Of a stretch of DNA of 64,000 nucleotides, positions 63,188 to 64,000 are shown one piece after another (within the stretch, counting starts at the first letter, position 1; every line of letters starts with the position of its first letter). The DNA comes from Ornithinimicrobium cavernae. Its GTDB lineage: Bacteria > Actinomycetota > Actinomycetes > Actinomycetales > Dermatophilaceae. A program made the position numbers and the translations under genes. The stretch is taken from contig NZ_QDDJ01000003.1 in assembly GCF_003121625.1 (NCBI RefSeq), positions 186,001-250,000 on the forward strand, in the 5' to 3' direction. The notes under the pieces were generated by a model that worked only from the letters and a program-made list of their open reading frames with translations, searched no databases and was not told where the DNA came from.

Positions 63188-64000
63188 TGAGCACGCCCAC
63201 CCGGTCGCCGGAGAGCGACATCCACCACTCCCGGATGGACGACCTGTCGGGGATCGTTCCCTCACCGGTGCGTCCGACGTCCGACCGGCCGCTGCTGCTG
63301 ATCGGCCTCGGGGCCGTCGCCGTGTGGCTCGTGCTCTGGCAGGTCGTCGGGTTGCACATGGTGGTCGGCCTGGTCGTCGGCTACCTGGCCTTCCTGCTGG
63401 TCTCCTACCTCTACTACCGCGCGGCCGGTGGGCAGCGCGTCGGTCTGGACATCGTCGTCCGTTGGCTGGTCTACGCCGCCTTCGTCTGTGCGGTCGTGCC
63501 GCTGATCTCCATGCTGTGGACGGTCATCGGGCAGGGTCTGCCGCTGGCGTTCGAGTGGTTCTTCATCAGCACCGACATGAAGGGCATCACCGGGACCCAC
63601 GACCAGGCCTACGCTGCCGGTGAGGGCCCCCTCGTCGGCGGAGCGGGCCACGCCATCATCGGCACGCTCATCGTGACCGGCCTGGCGACCGTCATCTCGG
63701 TGCCGATCGGCATGTTCACCGCGATCTACCTCGTGGAGTACGGCGGCAAGAACGCGCTCGCCCGTGGCATCCGCTTCCTGGTCGACGTGATGACCGGTAT
63801 CCCCTCCATCGTGGCTGGTCTGTTCGCCTTCGCCCTGTTCACCCAGATCTTCGGTATCCGTGACGCCAAGATGGGGCTGGCCGGTGCCGTCGCGCTGTCG
63901 GTCCTCATGATCCCCACCGTGGTGCGCAACAGTGAGGAGATGCTGCGGATCGTCCCCAACGAGCTGCGCGAGGCGAGCCTGGCTCTCGGCGTGCCCAAGT
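63187..64000 (+). CDS. pstA: Phosphate ABC transporter permease PstA (3'-truncated by window end)
   Basis: The first 271 codons of a PstA permease, open to the end of the window. ATG 63187 overlaps the pstC stop. After a polar start (MSTPTRSPESDIHHSRMDDL) come hydrophobic segments LLLIGLGAVAVWLVLWQVVG, VVGLVVGYLAFLLVSYLYY, VYAAFVCAVVPLISMLW and IGTLIVTGLATVISVPIGMF. The sequence VVRNSEEMLRIVPNELREAS and then LALGVPK is the coupling loop, where the window stops. DVMTGIPSIVAGLFAFAL is a PstA hallmark. The N-terminal portion before the permease fold is longer than in E. coli PstA, as is usual in actinobacteria. pstB is expected just beyond the window. Confidence 0.93.
   Translation, partial: MSTPTRSPESDIHHSRMDDLSGIVPSPVRPTSDRPLLLIGLGAVAVWLVLWQVVGLHMVVGLVVGYLAFLLVSYLYYRAAGGQRVGLDIVVRWLVYAAFVCAVVPLISMLWTVIGQGLPLAFEWFFISTDMKGITGTHDQAYAAGEGPLVGGAGHAIIGTLIVTGLATVISVPIGMFTAIYLVEYGGKNALARGIRFLVDVMTGIPSIVAGLFAFALFTQIFGIRDAKMGLAGAVALSVLMIPTVVRNSEEMLRIVPNELREASLALGVPK

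Overview
The window is very GC-rich (third codon positions are almost all G or C), uses GTG and TTG starts freely, and carries several hallmarks of a high-GC Gram-positive actinobacterium: an IdeR/DtxR-type iron box, an 11-nt direct-repeat PHO box, a TIGR03086 (mycothiol-type DinB) protein, cell wall-binding repeat 2 proteins, TreY/TreZ trehalose synthesis, and many apparently leaderless genes with a -10 hexamer 6-9 nt before the start codon. An Ornithinimicrobium/Serinicoccus-like member of the Micrococcales is my best guess (inference, not proven). I see no rRNA, tRNA, CRISPR array, insertion sequence, integrase or phage gene. The window looks chromosomal and begins and ends inside genes.

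Layout. 1-7460: a translationally coupled lipid-modification cluster (FAD oxidoreductase, DUF1365, cyclopropane-synthase-like methyltransferase, NAD(P)-binding/TspO fusion) faces a CarH/LitR-type B12 photoreceptor-repressor; a CPBP membrane protease and an SDR follow. 7645-18752: two very large secreted proteins with three cell wall-binding repeats each (a SpoIID/LytB protein and a subtilase) flank an NCS1 permease-isochorismatase pair, a DinB protein and a TrmB/LuxR-like regulator that is divergent from the subtilase across an inverted-repeat operator. 18895-24667: an unknown gene, a membrane J-domain protein, a SUFU-domain protein and a Ski2-like helicase. 24899-30938: a 1576-residue secreted phosphoesterase/beta-propeller protein coupled to a HupE-like membrane protein. 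31141-36446: an ArsR-SRPBCC pair, an acyl-CoA ligase, a DUF47-PiT phosphate pair and a secreted protein. 36562-42848: phosphoketolase and cobalamin-dependent methionine synthase converge on a large nested hairpin.

42942-49778 is the most unusual region. A single-module adenylation-carrier-acyltransferase-3 protein is coupled by overlapping codons to a complete FbpABC-type ferric-iron importer, all behind one iron box that overlaps the promoter, with a shortened phosphopantetheinyl transferase divergent from it. 49910-52551 holds an ECF sigma factor followed by two tandem paralogous single-pass membrane proteins, probably its regulators. 52578-58771 holds treY and treZ with a hemerythrin-like gene between them, then an unknown gene and a TIGR03086 protein. 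59072-64000 is a phosphate block: a second DUF47-PiT pair followed by pstS-pstC-pstA behind a three-unit PHO box.

Themes are therefore light/oxidative membrane-lipid modification, surface proteolysis and wall binding, iron acquisition, envelope stress signalling, trehalose synthesis and phosphate supply.
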